In this document: positions 56,117 to 64,000 of the stretch, in pieces
How positions within the stretch are numbered: position 1 is the first letter of the stretch
Layout: every line of letters starts with the position of its first letter
Assembly (NCBI GenBank): GCA_020634495.1
Contig: JACKBR010000014.1
Location: 1 to 64,000 of the forward strand
Length of the DNA stretch: 64,000 nt
Reading direction: 5' to 3'
Source: Ardenticatenaceae bacterium
GTDB taxonomy: Bacteria; Chloroflexota; Anaerolineae; Promineifilales; Promineifilaceae
Program-made: the position numbers and the translations under genes
The notes under the pieces: model-generated
Told to the model about the DNA's origin: nothing
What the model saw: only the letters and a program-made list of their open reading frames with translations
Database searches by the model: none

Positions 56117-56794
56117 TTATGCAGGTGCTGTCGCGCTTTGAACGGCCGTTTTCGGCTGGCGCAGCAGGGCCATGCCCAACCAGGCAAACCAGACAATCTG
56201 GGTCAGGCCAAAGAGGCTGGCGCTTATTTCTGCCAGGGCAGGCACCACACTAACGATACCAGCGACACCGACGAGGAACCCGAAGTAGTTGAAGGCGCGG
56301 GAAAGGCTGCCATTGCCTAAAGCAGCTGCGCTTAGCAGCAGTACCCAGATGCCGCCAACCACTTCGACACCCCCACCCAGACCGTTAAACACAGATTCAA
56401 TGGCCAGCCAGACGGTGGCTGCCTGTTCTGGATTGGCGGCGTGGAGGGAAACGGCCGTTTCCATGCCCACGTTGTAGATCATGCCGCTGGCAATTACCAA
56501 AACCGACCAAATGATGCCAAAGGCGGTGGCGGTGCGAGCCAATGCCGAACGTTTGCCATCGAGCCGGTCATGCAGGGCCAGGGAAAGCACCACCAGCGAT
56601 GCGCCCCAGGCAACGTACACAATCAGGTGCAGCGCGGTGAGAAGTCCCTGGTTTTCCACAATTGCCGCTACTTTTTCCAGCGGGTCGGTAATGCCGCCCA
56701 CGTTCACCACGGCGATAAAGCCCACAAAGCCAATGATGTAAGCCAATGCTTCATACAACGCGGCCACGCCGCCCCACTTTTGTAACTTGTTCAT
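56117..56794 (-). CDS. DUF4386-like membrane protein
   Basis: 225 residues with six membrane helices (ALAYIIGFVGFIAVV, LTALHLIVYVAWGASLVVLS and so on). Similar in plan to the cassette gene at 885-1616. AAGGAG precedes ATG 56794. Function unknown; it follows the small protein 56835-57062 in the presumed regulon of the MalT-like protein. Confidence 0.75.
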   Translation of the reverse strand: MNKLQKWGGVAALYEALAYIIGFVGFIAVVNVGGITDPLEKVAAIVENQGLLTALHLIVYVAWGASLVVLSLALHDRLDGKRSALARTATAFGIIWSVLVIASGMIYNVGMETAVSLHAANPEQAATVWLAIESVFNGLGGGVEVVGGIWVLLLSAAALGNGSLSRAFNYFGFLVGVAGIVSVVPALAEISASLFGLTQIVWFAWLGMALLRQPKTAVQSATAPA

Positions 56795-56834
56795 GTTTCC
56801 ATCTCCTTAATTTTGATTGATGATTAAAAAATTT

Positions 56835-57062
56835 TTACGGGTTTACAGGGTTTACTGAGATCAACGTTAGACCCAGGTTGTTGATCTTTTTTAGCACGCC
56901 GTGCAGGGCAGCCTGGTCACGGATGGGGCCGGTAAGAACGGTACGGCCGTCTGCCGTGTGGCTGATGGTGAAATCCTCAAACCATGTCTGCCAGCGCTCA
57001 TCCAGATGTCCTGCAAATGTAATTTCGTAACGGTTCTGTTTGCCCAGGCTGTCGTTCATCAT
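56835..57062 (-). CDS. Small conserved cytoplasmic protein
   Basis: 75 residues. YEITFAGHLDERWQTWFEDF, TVLTGPIRDQAALHGVLKK and LGLTLISVN are a pattern I recall in short proteins next to transcription regulators in Actinobacteria and Chloroflexota. Start ATG 57062 or 57059; the longer frame from 57092 uses TTG. Likely ligand- or protein-binding; unproven. Confidence 0.7.
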   Translation of the reverse strand: MMNDSLGKQNRYEITFAGHLDERWQTWFEDFTISHTADGRTVLTGPIRDQAALHGVLKKINNLGLTLISVNPVNP

Positions 57063-57155
57063 GCTGCAAGCATACGGCAGGCAACGCGACAAATCCCCAC
57101 AAGAAACTGTAGTTGTGCTAGGTAAAAAGCTGTAGGTTTAGGGGAAATAAAGCGA

Positions 57156-59465
57156 TTAAATGAGGGAAAGTTCTTTGGCTTTGGCAATGGCCAGGGCACG
57201 CTTGCTGACGCCAAGCTTGCTGTAGATATTTTTATTGTGGTAAAGAACCGTGTTCAAACTGATGATCAACCTCTCGGCGATCTCTTTGTTTTTAAGTCCC
57301 GCCGCGATCAGCGTCAGGATTTCTAGCTCACGCTCGCTGAGGGGATCGATGAGGGGCTGGGTAGGGGGTTCAAGCGGGGTTGTTGATTGTGCGAAGGAGA
57401 GTGAGGCCCCTGCGGCCAGCCGCTGCGCGGTTTCTAACTGGGCAGCGGTAGGTTTGGCCTGCCACAGCACATCCTGAAAAAAGGCGATTTGCTGAGATAT
57501 TTCTGGGGTTTTGAGGAACACGGCCGTATCCATCACCGCCTGCATTGCCTTTTCTATCCCCGCGCTATTCCCGGCTGCCCGCTCAACCAGTGCCAGCAAC
57601 AACCCGCTGCGGAAAAGGGCGCTTGGCTCTTCCGCAAAGCGACTGTGTGCCTGCACCTGTTCAATTTCATGACGCGCTGTGGGCCAATCCATATCTAAAA
57701 AGGCCAGATGCGCCAAGCCCAGGTGGGCGTAGGCCAACAGTGGACTCTGCTGTAAACCCTGGTTAGCGGCAAAGGTTTGGGTCTCGTGCAAAACGGCCGT
57801 TGCCGCCGCCACATTTTTTTGCAGCAGGTGGGCCAAACCCAGGTAGCCCCCAGCAAGGAGTGCCGTGTTCATGTTGCGGCTTTGTTTTGCCAGCAGAGAC
57901 GTTTCTTGAAGGGTAGCAACGGCCGTTTCCAGACCGTCATCCGCAGCCATCAAATGCGCCACACCCAATTGCAGCAGCGCCGTGCAGCGGGCAACAGCCC
58001 GGTCTGGCGGGGTTAATTCCAGCGCCAGCGCGGCTTCTGAGCGCATGACGGCCAGGTTTTCAAAAGCGCGGGCGTTGTTGGCGCGAATAATGGCCGTTAC
58101 CGCCCGGATGTCCGGTGCGCCGTCAGCGGCCGTTTCTGCCGCCAACAAGTAGGACTCAACCGCGCCTTTCTCACCCTGGTTTACCAGCACCCAGGCATAA
58201 TCCAGGCACATGCGTGGCTGCTGCAAAAGCAAATTGCGGGGAAGGGTGTCGTACCAGCGGCGCAGCCTGGTGAGCTTGCCCTGAAAAACGTAATTGAGAC
58301 CTTGTTCAACCAGCAGAGGAACGGCCGTTTCCCAATCTTCTGCCGCCAAGGCATATTCAATAGCATCTGCCGTCAGACCATTTTTAGCCGACCAAACGGC
58401 CGCTTTTTGACGAATGGCTTGCGCAGTGGCAGTGGCTACTTTTTGCCGCAGCAGGTCGGCAAAGAGGTGGTGGTAGCGATACCAGCGGCGCTCGTCGTCC
58501 AGAGAAATGAGGAAGGTATTGGCGGTTTCTAATTGTTCCAGGATTTGTTGGGAGGGGCGGTGGGCAATGGAAGATGGCGGCTCAGTTAGAACAGCATCGC
58601 ACAGGTCAGCATTGAGGCGGTGGAGAACGGCCGTTTGCAGCAAAAATGTTTGTACTTCTGGGGCCACCTGGGCCAGTACTTCATCCGTCAGGTAATCCAT
58701 TATGAAACGATGACTGCCGGTGAAATTGTGTACAAAGCCATCCAAATCACCACTGGCCCGGTTTTGCATAGACAAAGCTGCCATTTGCAGCCCGGCAATC
58801 CAGCCTTCGGTGCGGCTTTCCAGGGCAGCAATTTGTTTTGGCTGCAAGGTCAGGCCCATTGTTTGCTGCAAAAATTGGGCTGCTTCCAACTCGGTAAAGC
58901 GCAAATCATCCGCGCGCAGCTCGATGAGCTGGCCCCGCGCCCGCAGCCGCGAAATGGGGAAACCGGGATCGCTGCGGCTGATGAGCGCCAGCGTCATCTG
59001 CGGCGGCATTAGCTCCAGCAAAGTGGCCAGGGCCGCATCGATTTCGGCCGAATCGATGGCGTGATAATCATCGAGGATAAGACAGAAGGGGTCGGAAACC
59101 TGAACCACATCCTGGACAAACGTTTTTGCCAACGTTTTGCCAGGGATGCTCTGGTTGGATTGTAACAAGTGGGGCAGGGCGGTTTGAATGCCGGGTAACG
59201 GCCGTACCGCTGCCGCCAGATACCGAAAAAATTGCTGGGGGTCACTGTCATCTTCATCCAACGACAGCCAACAAACCGCTACCCGCTCAAGTTGCTGTAA
59301 CCAGGTGGTAACAAATGTCGTTTTGCCATATCCAGCCGGAGCCGAAACGAGCAATAGTTTGAACGGCCGTTTGCTGCCTATTTTTTTCAGTAATCGCGGG
59401 CGGTCGATGCAATCGGAGCGTGTGGCTGGCAGGTACAGCTTTGTGGGCAGCAATGAATCAAACAT
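57156..59465 (-). CDS. MalT-type (LAL) LuxR-family transcription activator
   Basis: 769 residues. N-terminal nucleotide-binding domain: SAPAGYGKTTFVTTWL (P-loop), CLILDDYHAIDS (Walker B), winged part and GRLEGWIAGLQMAALS-like (SRTEGWIAGLQMAALSMQ). A TPR-like helical middle and a C-terminal LuxR helix-turn-helix (LSERELEILTLIAAGLKNKEIA) follow. An ATP- and inducer-dependent activator, likely of the genes downstream on the same strand (56835 to 52962) or of the divergent MFS gene at 59572. Start ATG 59465 over TTG 59471. Confidence 0.9.
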   Translation of the reverse strand: MFDSLLPTKLYLPATRSDCIDRPRLLKKIGSKRPFKLLLVSAPAGYGKTTFVTTWLQQLERVAVCWLSLDEDDSDPQQFFRYLAAAVRPLPGIQTALPHLLQSNQSIPGKTLAKTFVQDVVQVSDPFCLILDDYHAIDSAEIDAALATLLELMPPQMTLALISRSDPGFPISRLRARGQLIELRADDLRFTELEAAQFLQQTMGLTLQPKQIAALESRTEGWIAGLQMAALSMQNRASGDLDGFVHNFTGSHRFIMDYLTDEVLAQVAPEVQTFLLQTAVLHRLNADLCDAVLTEPPSSIAHRPSQQILEQLETANTFLISLDDERRWYRYHHLFADLLRQKVATATAQAIRQKAAVWSAKNGLTADAIEYALAAEDWETAVPLLVEQGLNYVFQGKLTRLRRWYDTLPRNLLLQQPRMCLDYAWVLVNQGEKGAVESYLLAAETAADGAPDIRAVTAIIRANNARAFENLAVMRSEAALALELTPPDRAVARCTALLQLGVAHLMAADDGLETAVATLQETSLLAKQSRNMNTALLAGGYLGLAHLLQKNVAAATAVLHETQTFAANQGLQQSPLLAYAHLGLAHLAFLDMDWPTARHEIEQVQAHSRFAEEPSALFRSGLLLALVERAAGNSAGIEKAMQAVMDTAVFLKTPEISQQIAFFQDVLWQAKPTAAQLETAQRLAAGASLSFAQSTTPLEPPTQPLIDPLSERELEILTLIAAGLKNKEIAERLIISLNTVLYHNKNIYSKLGVSKRALAIAKAKELSLI

Positions 59466-59571
59466 GGGCAAGAATTATATGGGAAAAGTGGAGCGGGGGA
59501 AACGGCCGTTGCGCACATCTGGGTCCAAGCATAAAATCTCAGGTTTATTCCAAAATTAAGGGAGCTTTCTT

Positions 59572-60762
59572 TTGACCGAAAACGAAAAACGCCGCAATAC
59601 CATCGGCTATTATCTACTCTTTATCAGCCTGGGATTTAGCCTGGGCATCACCGGCCCTGCGCTGCCCTCGCTGGCAGAACAAACGGGCAGCACGTTGGGG
59701 GCCATCGGCTCAATTTTTTTGGTGGGCGCTTTGGGGGGCATGTTGGGAACGGCCGTAAGCGGCCGTTTATTTGATCGCACCACCCAGGGCCATCGCCTGC
59801 TGGGAATTGCCCAATTAATAAGCGCTGTCCTTCTGGCGCTGATCCCCCTGGCCAACAGCCTGCCGCTGCTGCTGCTTATCGTTTTTATGAATGGTTTGCC
59901 TGTGGGCATCATCAATACTGGAGCCAACACCTTGCTGATGTGGACTCACGGCAAAAAAGCGGGGCCTTACGTCAATGGGCTGCATTTTGCCTTTGGCTTA
60001 GGCGCTTTTTTAGCCCCCACTGTTTTTGCCCAGGTGCTGAATTTTGGGGGAACGTACCAACATGCCTATTGGGCGTTGGCCGGGCTGGCTTTGCCCATTG
60101 GCCTGTTCCTGCAACTGCTTTCTGGCAGCCCAAACCTGCGGGACCAAAGCGAGGCAAGCGAGCAGACAGCCAATCTACGCCAAATTATGCCCATGATCAT
60201 CATCGCCATGCTGTTCCTATTCTTTTACGTTGGCTCTGAAATAACCTATGGCAACTGGATTTACACGTATGCGCTCACGCTAGACCTGGCAGATGCCACC
60301 CAAGCGGCTTACCTCACTTCTGGTTTTTGGCTTTCTTTCACCATTGGCCGGGCGCTCTCTATTCTTGCCGCCGCACATTTTAAGCCTGCCCAGGTTCTTG
60401 CCGTTGCCTTCGTTGGCGGGCTTGGTGCCCTGGCGTTGGCCATCAGCGCGCCAGGCTCGCTTACCGTGCTGTGGACCGCCACGCTGGCACTTGGCTTTTT
60501 TATGGCACCGGTTTGGGCCACTGGCTACAACCTGGTGGGGCAGTCGATTAAATTGACCGCCACCGTGAGCAGCATCATTATTTTGGGGGATAGTTTTGGC
60601 GCGGTTGTCCTGCCCTGGGTGACGGGGCAAGCGATTGAACGCTTTGGCGCGCACACCATGCCCTGGCTGGTGGCTTCTAGCTTCGCCATTAACGGGCTCA
60701 TTTTTGTGGTCATGCTGGTGCAAAGCCGGGCCAAGCCACAGATGGCTTTGGCTGGCGAGTGA
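59572..60762 (+). CDS. MFS transporter
   Basis: 396 residues, twelve helices. Start TTG 59572 (GGGAGC upstream). The loop-2 motif GTAVSGRLFDRTTQGHRLLG and the helix-5 area HFAFGLGAFLAPTVF fit the sugar/drug MFS class (FucP/YfkF-like). It is divergent from the MalT-like regulator with about 100 bases between, so probably its target. Substrate unknown. Confidence 0.82.
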   Translation: MTENEKRRNTIGYYLLFISLGFSLGITGPALPSLAEQTGSTLGAIGSIFLVGALGGMLGTAVSGRLFDRTTQGHRLLGIAQLISAVLLALIPLANSLPLLLLIVFMNGLPVGIINTGANTLLMWTHGKKAGPYVNGLHFAFGLGAFLAPTVFAQVLNFGGTYQHAYWALAGLALPIGLFLQLLSGSPNLRDQSEASEQTANLRQIMPMIIIAMLFLFFYVGSEITYGNWIYTYALTLDLADATQAAYLTSGFWLSFTIGRALSILAAAHFKPAQVLAVAFVGGLGALALAISAPGSLTVLWTATLALGFFMAPVWATGYNLVGQSIKLTATVSSIIILGDSFGAVVLPWVTGQAIERFGAHTMPWLVASSFAINGLIFVVMLVQSRAKPQMALAGE

Positions 60763-60940
60763 CGTTTGCCTACCCGCGTTTACTGCACCTTTTGCCAACG
60801 GGCCGTAGCCAGTTTAGCGCCGCCTCGCCGCGGAACATTCGCTGCAAAGATAAGTTTACGGCCGTTTCCGCCAACGCTACATCAATCCGGCAACCTGTGG
60901 CATAATTCACCCATAAATTTATAAGAAGGAAACGATACTT

Positions 60941-61621
60941 ATGCACCTCTACATGATCCGCCACGGTCAAAGTTATGTTAACTTGCGCGACTGGAAAGGT
61001 GGAAACAGCGATGAAGGTTTGACAGAACTTGGTCAGGCTCAGGCAGATGCCCTGGGGCGCTGGCTTCCCAATGAAATTAATAAAATTGATGCGCTGTATG
61101 CCAGCACCATGAAACGCGCCCAGGAAACGGCCGCTCCCATTGCCACCACCTATGACATCCCCATTATCAGCGATGACCGCCTGCGCGAAATTGGCAACAA
61201 CCGTTTTGACCACACGCCCTGGCCCAGCGACGACCTGCCTGAATACGGCTCTTTTTGGGGCAGCGAACGGCCGTTCAACACCATCACCCCAGATCGTCCC
61301 GACGGCGAATCGATGATGCACTTTCGCGTGCGCATTGGCCGGTTTATTGAAGAAATGTTGGAAAAACACCGGCAAGAAACCGTGGTGGCGGTGTGTCATG
61401 GCGGCGTTATTGAACTGGCTTTTGACCATATGTTCAATATTGGCCCCTGGCGGCGCTGCGAGGTGTGGAGCAAAAACACGGGCATCGCCCGCTTTGAATA
61501 CGTGGAGCATCCTTCGCGAGAGACGTGGCGACTGTACTACCACAGCCGCGTTGAGCACCTGTCTGACCTGCGGCTGCACACCGACGGCCGTGGGCCAGAA
61601 AGCCCCCGTGAAGAAGAATGA
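60941..61621 (+). CDS. Histidine phosphatase (phosphoglycerate mutase-like)
   Basis: 226 residues. RHG motif [14 protein letters not shown] with the phospho-His, [31 protein letters not shown] and the second His in [14 protein letters not shown]. Removes phosphate from a metabolite or protein. AAGGA (60927-60931) precedes ATG 60941. Overlaps the next gene by four bases (ATGA). Confidence 0.9.
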   Translation: MHLYMIRHGQSYVNLRDWKGGNSDEGLTELGQAQADALGRWLPNEINKIDALYASTMKRAQETAAPIATTYDIPIISDDRLREIGNNRFDHTPWPSDDLPEYGSFWGSERPFNTITPDRPDGESMMHFRVRIGRFIEEMLEKHRQETVVAVCHGGVIELAFDHMFNIGPWRRCEVWSKNTGIARFEYVEHPSRETWRLYYHSRVEHLSDLRLHTDGRGPESPREEE

Positions 61622-62637
61622 CGCCAAAACTTATCGCCACAGCCGACGCCAGCTTTGCCGCTGCTGCCCTGGCCGAACTCAAGGCTGCTACTGGTCAAGT
61701 AGTGGCTGAACTGGCTTCTGGCATTTGGGCTGTGCAGCTGCCTGGCGATTTTTTTGCCCTGGCGGAGCAATGGCGGCAGCAGCCTCCCATTTTTGTGCGC
61801 CACATTTGCCCGGTGCAAACCATCCTGCCGCTGGGGAAGGGCGTGGAGGTGATGGTGGAAACGGCCGTTACCACCTTTACCCACCTGCTAGAACCAGACT
61901 GGCCTTTTTCCGTCCAGACGCGCGTCTTGGGCGATCTGCCCTTCAAGCCATTCGACATCAACAAACCGCTGGGCGAAAAGCTGGCTGCTGCCTCTGGCGC
62001 GCCGCTGGACGTGCGGAAACCATTCCAAATTTTGTCAGTTGTTTTGGCTGGCGATTCGGCCTACCTGGGACTTTCCCTGGCGGTGAACAATTTGTCTGAC
62101 TGGGCGGGTGGCGTGCGCCGCTTTGCCCGCGAGAAGGGGCAAATTAGCCGGGCAGAATTTAAGCTGCTGGAGGCGTTGGAGGTTTTTAACATCGAGCTGC
62201 CGCCGCGTGGCCGGGCTTTGGACTTGGGCGCAGCGCCCGGCGGCTGGACGCGGGTTTTGCGGCAAAAAGAACAATATGTAACGGCCGTTGATCCCGCCTG
62301 GCTCCATCCCTCCCTGCAAAAAGACAAGGGCGTGCGCCACCTCCGCCTCACCGCTGAGGAATATTTAGCGCAGTACCCCGACACCTACGACGTGATTGTC
62401 AATGACATGCGGCTGGATGCCCGGGATTCGGCGCGGTTGATGGGGGAATACGGCCGTTACCTTTACCCGCACGGTCTGGCCCTCATCACCCTCAAGCTGC
62501 CGGAAAAGCGCTACGATTCGGCCCTGGATCACGCCCTCAACATCCTGCGGCAAACCTTCACCATCGCGGGCGCACGCCAGCTTTTCCACAACCGCAGCGA
62601 GGTCACCGTTTACCTAACGCCCATAATCAAAGATTGA
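61618..62637 (+). CDS. RlmM-like SAM-dependent RNA methyltransferase
   Basis: 339 residues. N-terminal THUMP-like part ([17 protein letters not shown]), then an RrmJ/FtsJ-type methyltransferase domain with a SAM motif [25 protein letters not shown] and [16 protein letters not shown]. The layout matches RlmM, the 23S rRNA C2498 2'-O-methyltransferase. Translationally coupled to the phosphatase. Confidence 0.87.
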   Translation: MTPKLIATADASFAAAALAELKAATGQVVAELASGIWAVQLPGDFFALAEQWRQQPPIFVRHICPVQTILPLGKGVEVMVETAVTTFTHLLEPDWPFSVQTRVLGDLPFKPFDINKPLGEKLAAASGAPLDVRKPFQILSVVLAGDSAYLGLSLAVNNLSDWAGGVRRFAREKGQISRAEFKLLEALEVFNIELPPRGRALDLGAAPGGWTRVLRQKEQYVTAVDPAWLHPSLQKDKGVRHLRLTAEEYLAQYPDTYDVIVNDMRLDARDSARLMGEYGRYLYPHGLALITLKLPEKRYDSALDHALNILRQTFTIAGARQLFHNRSEVTVYLTPIIKD

Positions 62638-62638
62638 A

Positions 62639-63148
62639 ATGCGAAGAATTTCCAAAAGAAATCTTCTGATGCTAGCCATAATTATGCTAATATTTTTGGG
62701 TTCAGGTTATTGGTTGTTCGGAAAATGGACCGATAGCACTTCCATCTACCCAAACGCTTCATTGATCGAAGCGTCAAATCAATATAGTGAAATTGGGTTG
62801 ATCAAGCTCAACCAATTTCGCATATCTTCTTTTGCTACGAACGACTCCTATCAGGAAGTGCTGCGATGGCTTCTGGGAAATGACTGGAACATCTTTTTGG
62901 CAAGGCATGAAGAATGGTATCGTTTGAAAAAAGAAGAAACACTTTGGGGCTTTAATCCGGAAATTCGACGAGTATATTTTATAGATATTCAGCCATCCAC
63001 CAATGATCAAACTTGTATCACTCAAGTTTCATACGCCTCGGTTCTGCTTCTTGATGGAAAGGTAATTCACCAAAGCAAGGATTATGTTGAAGCTGGTAGC
63101 GATTACTATCATCACCAGCCAGAATGCGCAATAGACTTGAGTCCTTAA
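62639..63148 (+). CDS. Uncharacterised single-pass membrane protein, AT-rich gene
   Basis: 169 residues: N-terminal basic stretch then a helix (LMLAIIMLIFLGSGYWLFG), and an outside domain with Trp-rich LGNDWNIFLARHEEWYRL. Family not recognised. The gene is clearly more AT-rich than its neighbours and has no ACGGCCGT, suggesting recent acquisition. It starts one base after the methyltransferase stop. Confidence 0.65.
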   Translation: MRRISKRNLLMLAIIMLIFLGSGYWLFGKWTDSTSIYPNASLIEASNQYSEIGLIKLNQFRISSFATNDSYQEVLRWLLGNDWNIFLARHEEWYRLKKEETLWGFNPEIRRVYFIDIQPSTNDQTCITQVSYASVLLLDGKVIHQSKDYVEAGSDYYHHQPECAIDLSP

Positions 63149-63199
63149 AGAATTTCTCGGAGCTATGATATACTATCTTTGCTTGGAGGCGCTAAAGCA

Positions 63200-63511
63200 A
63201 TGGCTGAATTAAAACAAACTTCATTGGCCAACTTTTCTGAACAAATCCGCAATTTCCTGCCTGAATTGCGGCAGCAGTACGGTATCAAGGATTTGTGGCT
63301 GTTTGGTTCCTATGTGCGGGCAGAACAAAATGAAATCAGTGATTTAGACGTGTTGGTCTCCTTTGAAAATCCAAATCTTTCACTGATTGAATTTATTCAG
63401 TTGGAACAAAAGCTCGGCGACTTACTTGGCGTGCGTGTTGATCTTGTGGAAAAAGAAACGCTCAAACCCGGCATCGGCCAGCGTGTTTTACAAGAGGCTC
63501 AGCCCGTATGA
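63200..63511 (+). CDS. MNT-type nucleotidyltransferase antitoxin (MntA-like)
   Basis: 103 residues from ATG 63200 (GGAGG at 63185-63189). Polymerase-beta-fold core: [20 protein letters not shown], the GSxxR...DxD motif with both metal Asp. In HEPN/MNT systems this protein AMPylates the HEPN toxin and neutralises it. Overlaps the HEPN gene (ATGA). Confidence 0.9.
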   Translation: MAELKQTSLANFSEQIRNFLPELRQQYGIKDLWLFGSYVRAEQNEISDLDVLVSFENPNLSLIEFIQLEQKLGDLLGVRVDLVEKETLKPGIGQRVLQEAQPV

Positions 63512-63855
63512 CCCGGCTCTACAGCGATTATTTGCATGACATTTTAGATGCTATCGTCAAAATTGAAAGGTTTGTCGCTGGTGTTGATTTTGCCAGTTTT
63601 CAGGCCAATGATGAAAAAGTGTATGCCGTCATTCGGGCTTTAGAAATCATTGGCGAAGCAGCCAAATCTATCCCAAAAGAAGAACGAGAGCGTTTCCCTG
63701 AAATCCCCTGGAAAGCAGTTACCGGTATGCGCGACAAGCTAATTCACGGTTACTTCGTCGTAAGCCTCCCCAGAGTTTGGGCGACAGTTCAGCGCGATTT
63801 GCCGCCTTTACAAAAAGTTGTTAAGCAAATGTTGTCTGAACAAAATCCAAGCTAA
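63508..63855 (+). CDS. HEPN-domain toxin (HepT-like, DUF86)
   Basis: 115 residues. The RX4HXY ribonuclease motif is RDKLIHGYF (about residues 75-83); the helix [17 protein letters not shown] is characteristic of DUF86. It forms a type VII toxin-antitoxin pair with the preceding nucleotidyltransferase. The DNA around it is slightly AT-rich and without ACGGCCGT, as in mobile defence modules. Confidence 0.9.
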   Translation: MTRLYSDYLHDILDAIVKIERFVAGVDFASFQANDEKVYAVIRALEIIGEAAKSIPKEERERFPEIPWKAVTGMRDKLIHGYFVVSLPRVWATVQRDLPPLQKVVKQMLSEQNPS

Positions 63856-63882
63856 ATCTCTCTTTGTACAATCATCTTTTAT

Positions 63883-63955
63883 ACAAAGGGACAAAGGAAC
63901 AGAGGGACAAAGCGTTTTTTACCCTTCGTTCCTTCCTTTCTTTGTTCCTTCGTAT
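63883..63955. repeat. Intergenic hairpin of degenerate AAAGGGACAAAGGAAC units
   Basis: AAAGGGACAAAGGAACAGAG with GGACAAAGCG and, after TTTTTTACC, the inverted CTTCGTTCCTTCCTTTCTTTG with TTCC. Same style as the other purine-rich hairpins. Confidence 0.6.
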
Positions 63956-64000
63956 CCAATTTTACTGCCCACCCTTAACCAACCTGATGTGAAGCGTACG

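Noticed and set aside
60770..61627. 285-codon minus-strand frame
   Set aside because: It is the antisense of the histidine phosphatase gene, which has exact motifs and a ribosome site.

Overview
The window looks like bacterial chromosome. It carries a complete rRNA operon, chromosomal-type parAB, rph and central-carbon genes. I see no LPS or outer-membrane genes. The mix of NarL/LuxR two-component systems, DUF4173, DUF1361, DUF983 and DUF6504 membrane or small proteins, SPFH protein, MalT-type regulator and lipid-anchored beta-propeller proteins suggests a Chloroflexota lineage (Anaerolineae or a relative). That is an inference; the 16S gene at 18946-20425 would settle it. The most striking genome-wide trait is the palindrome ACGGCCGT. 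I counted about 130 copies by eye, where one or two are expected by chance. It lies in genes and spacers in every reading frame and is absent from the rRNA operon.

Layout. 1-1750: the distal end of an integron-type cassette array, with two foreign GC-rich genes each followed by a well-formed attC site. 1840-5927: an ABC-2 exporter, histidine kinase and LuxR regulator module, in which the permease and kinase are broken. 6096-15101: malic enzyme, a lone receiver protein, DUF3307, two MFS transporters, a beta-helix secreted protein and a GNAT enzyme. 15158-20425 (minus): 16S, tRNA-Ile, tRNA-Ala, 23S and 5S, with tandem promoters upstream (one matching the sigma70 consensus exactly) and long processing stems around both large rRNAs. 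21102-24368: an unfamiliar module of an ExeA/TniB-like ATPase, a possible ribbon-helix-helix protein and a divergent 423-residue protein, with a candidate structured RNA between them. 24440-33176: MBL hydrolase, a frameshifted membrane kinase with its regulator, then five membrane or envelope genes in a row separated by purine-rich hairpins.

33346-42083: EamA transporter, SPFH protein, RpiB-type isomerase, a degenerate ATPase, a radical SAM/HhH DNA-repair-type protein, TolB-like lipoprotein, DUF6504 and aldo/keto reductase. 42187-45549: OmpR regulator and parB/parA, with three copies of TGTCAACC-NN-GGTTGACA around the operon (candidate parS sites), one next to a parS-like TGTTTCCCGTGAAACG. 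45618-49097: a GMC oxidase and an aldehyde dehydrogenase, each with a C-terminal membrane anchor, likely an alcohol-to-acid pair. 49159-52939: HtrA-like lipoprotein protease, RNase PH, DUF983, VOC protein and a lipoprotein.

52962-59465 (minus): a MalT/LuxR regulator followed by a small protein, membrane proteins and two paralogous alpha/beta hydrolases. 59572-64000: MFS transporter, phosphoglycerate-mutase-like phosphatase overlapping an RlmM-like methyltransferase, an AT-rich unknown gene and an MNT/HEPN toxin-antitoxin pair.

Two intergenic repeat systems recur. One is a roughly 115-bp leader element that ends in the Shine-Dalgarno of the next gene (35061, 52213, diverged at 45204 and 52337). 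The other is a set of hairpins built from degenerate short purine-rich repeats (GAGATTGGAGACT, AAAAGTGATAAGTG, TCAGTATTCAGTG). All functional calls come from reading the sequence; no database search was run.
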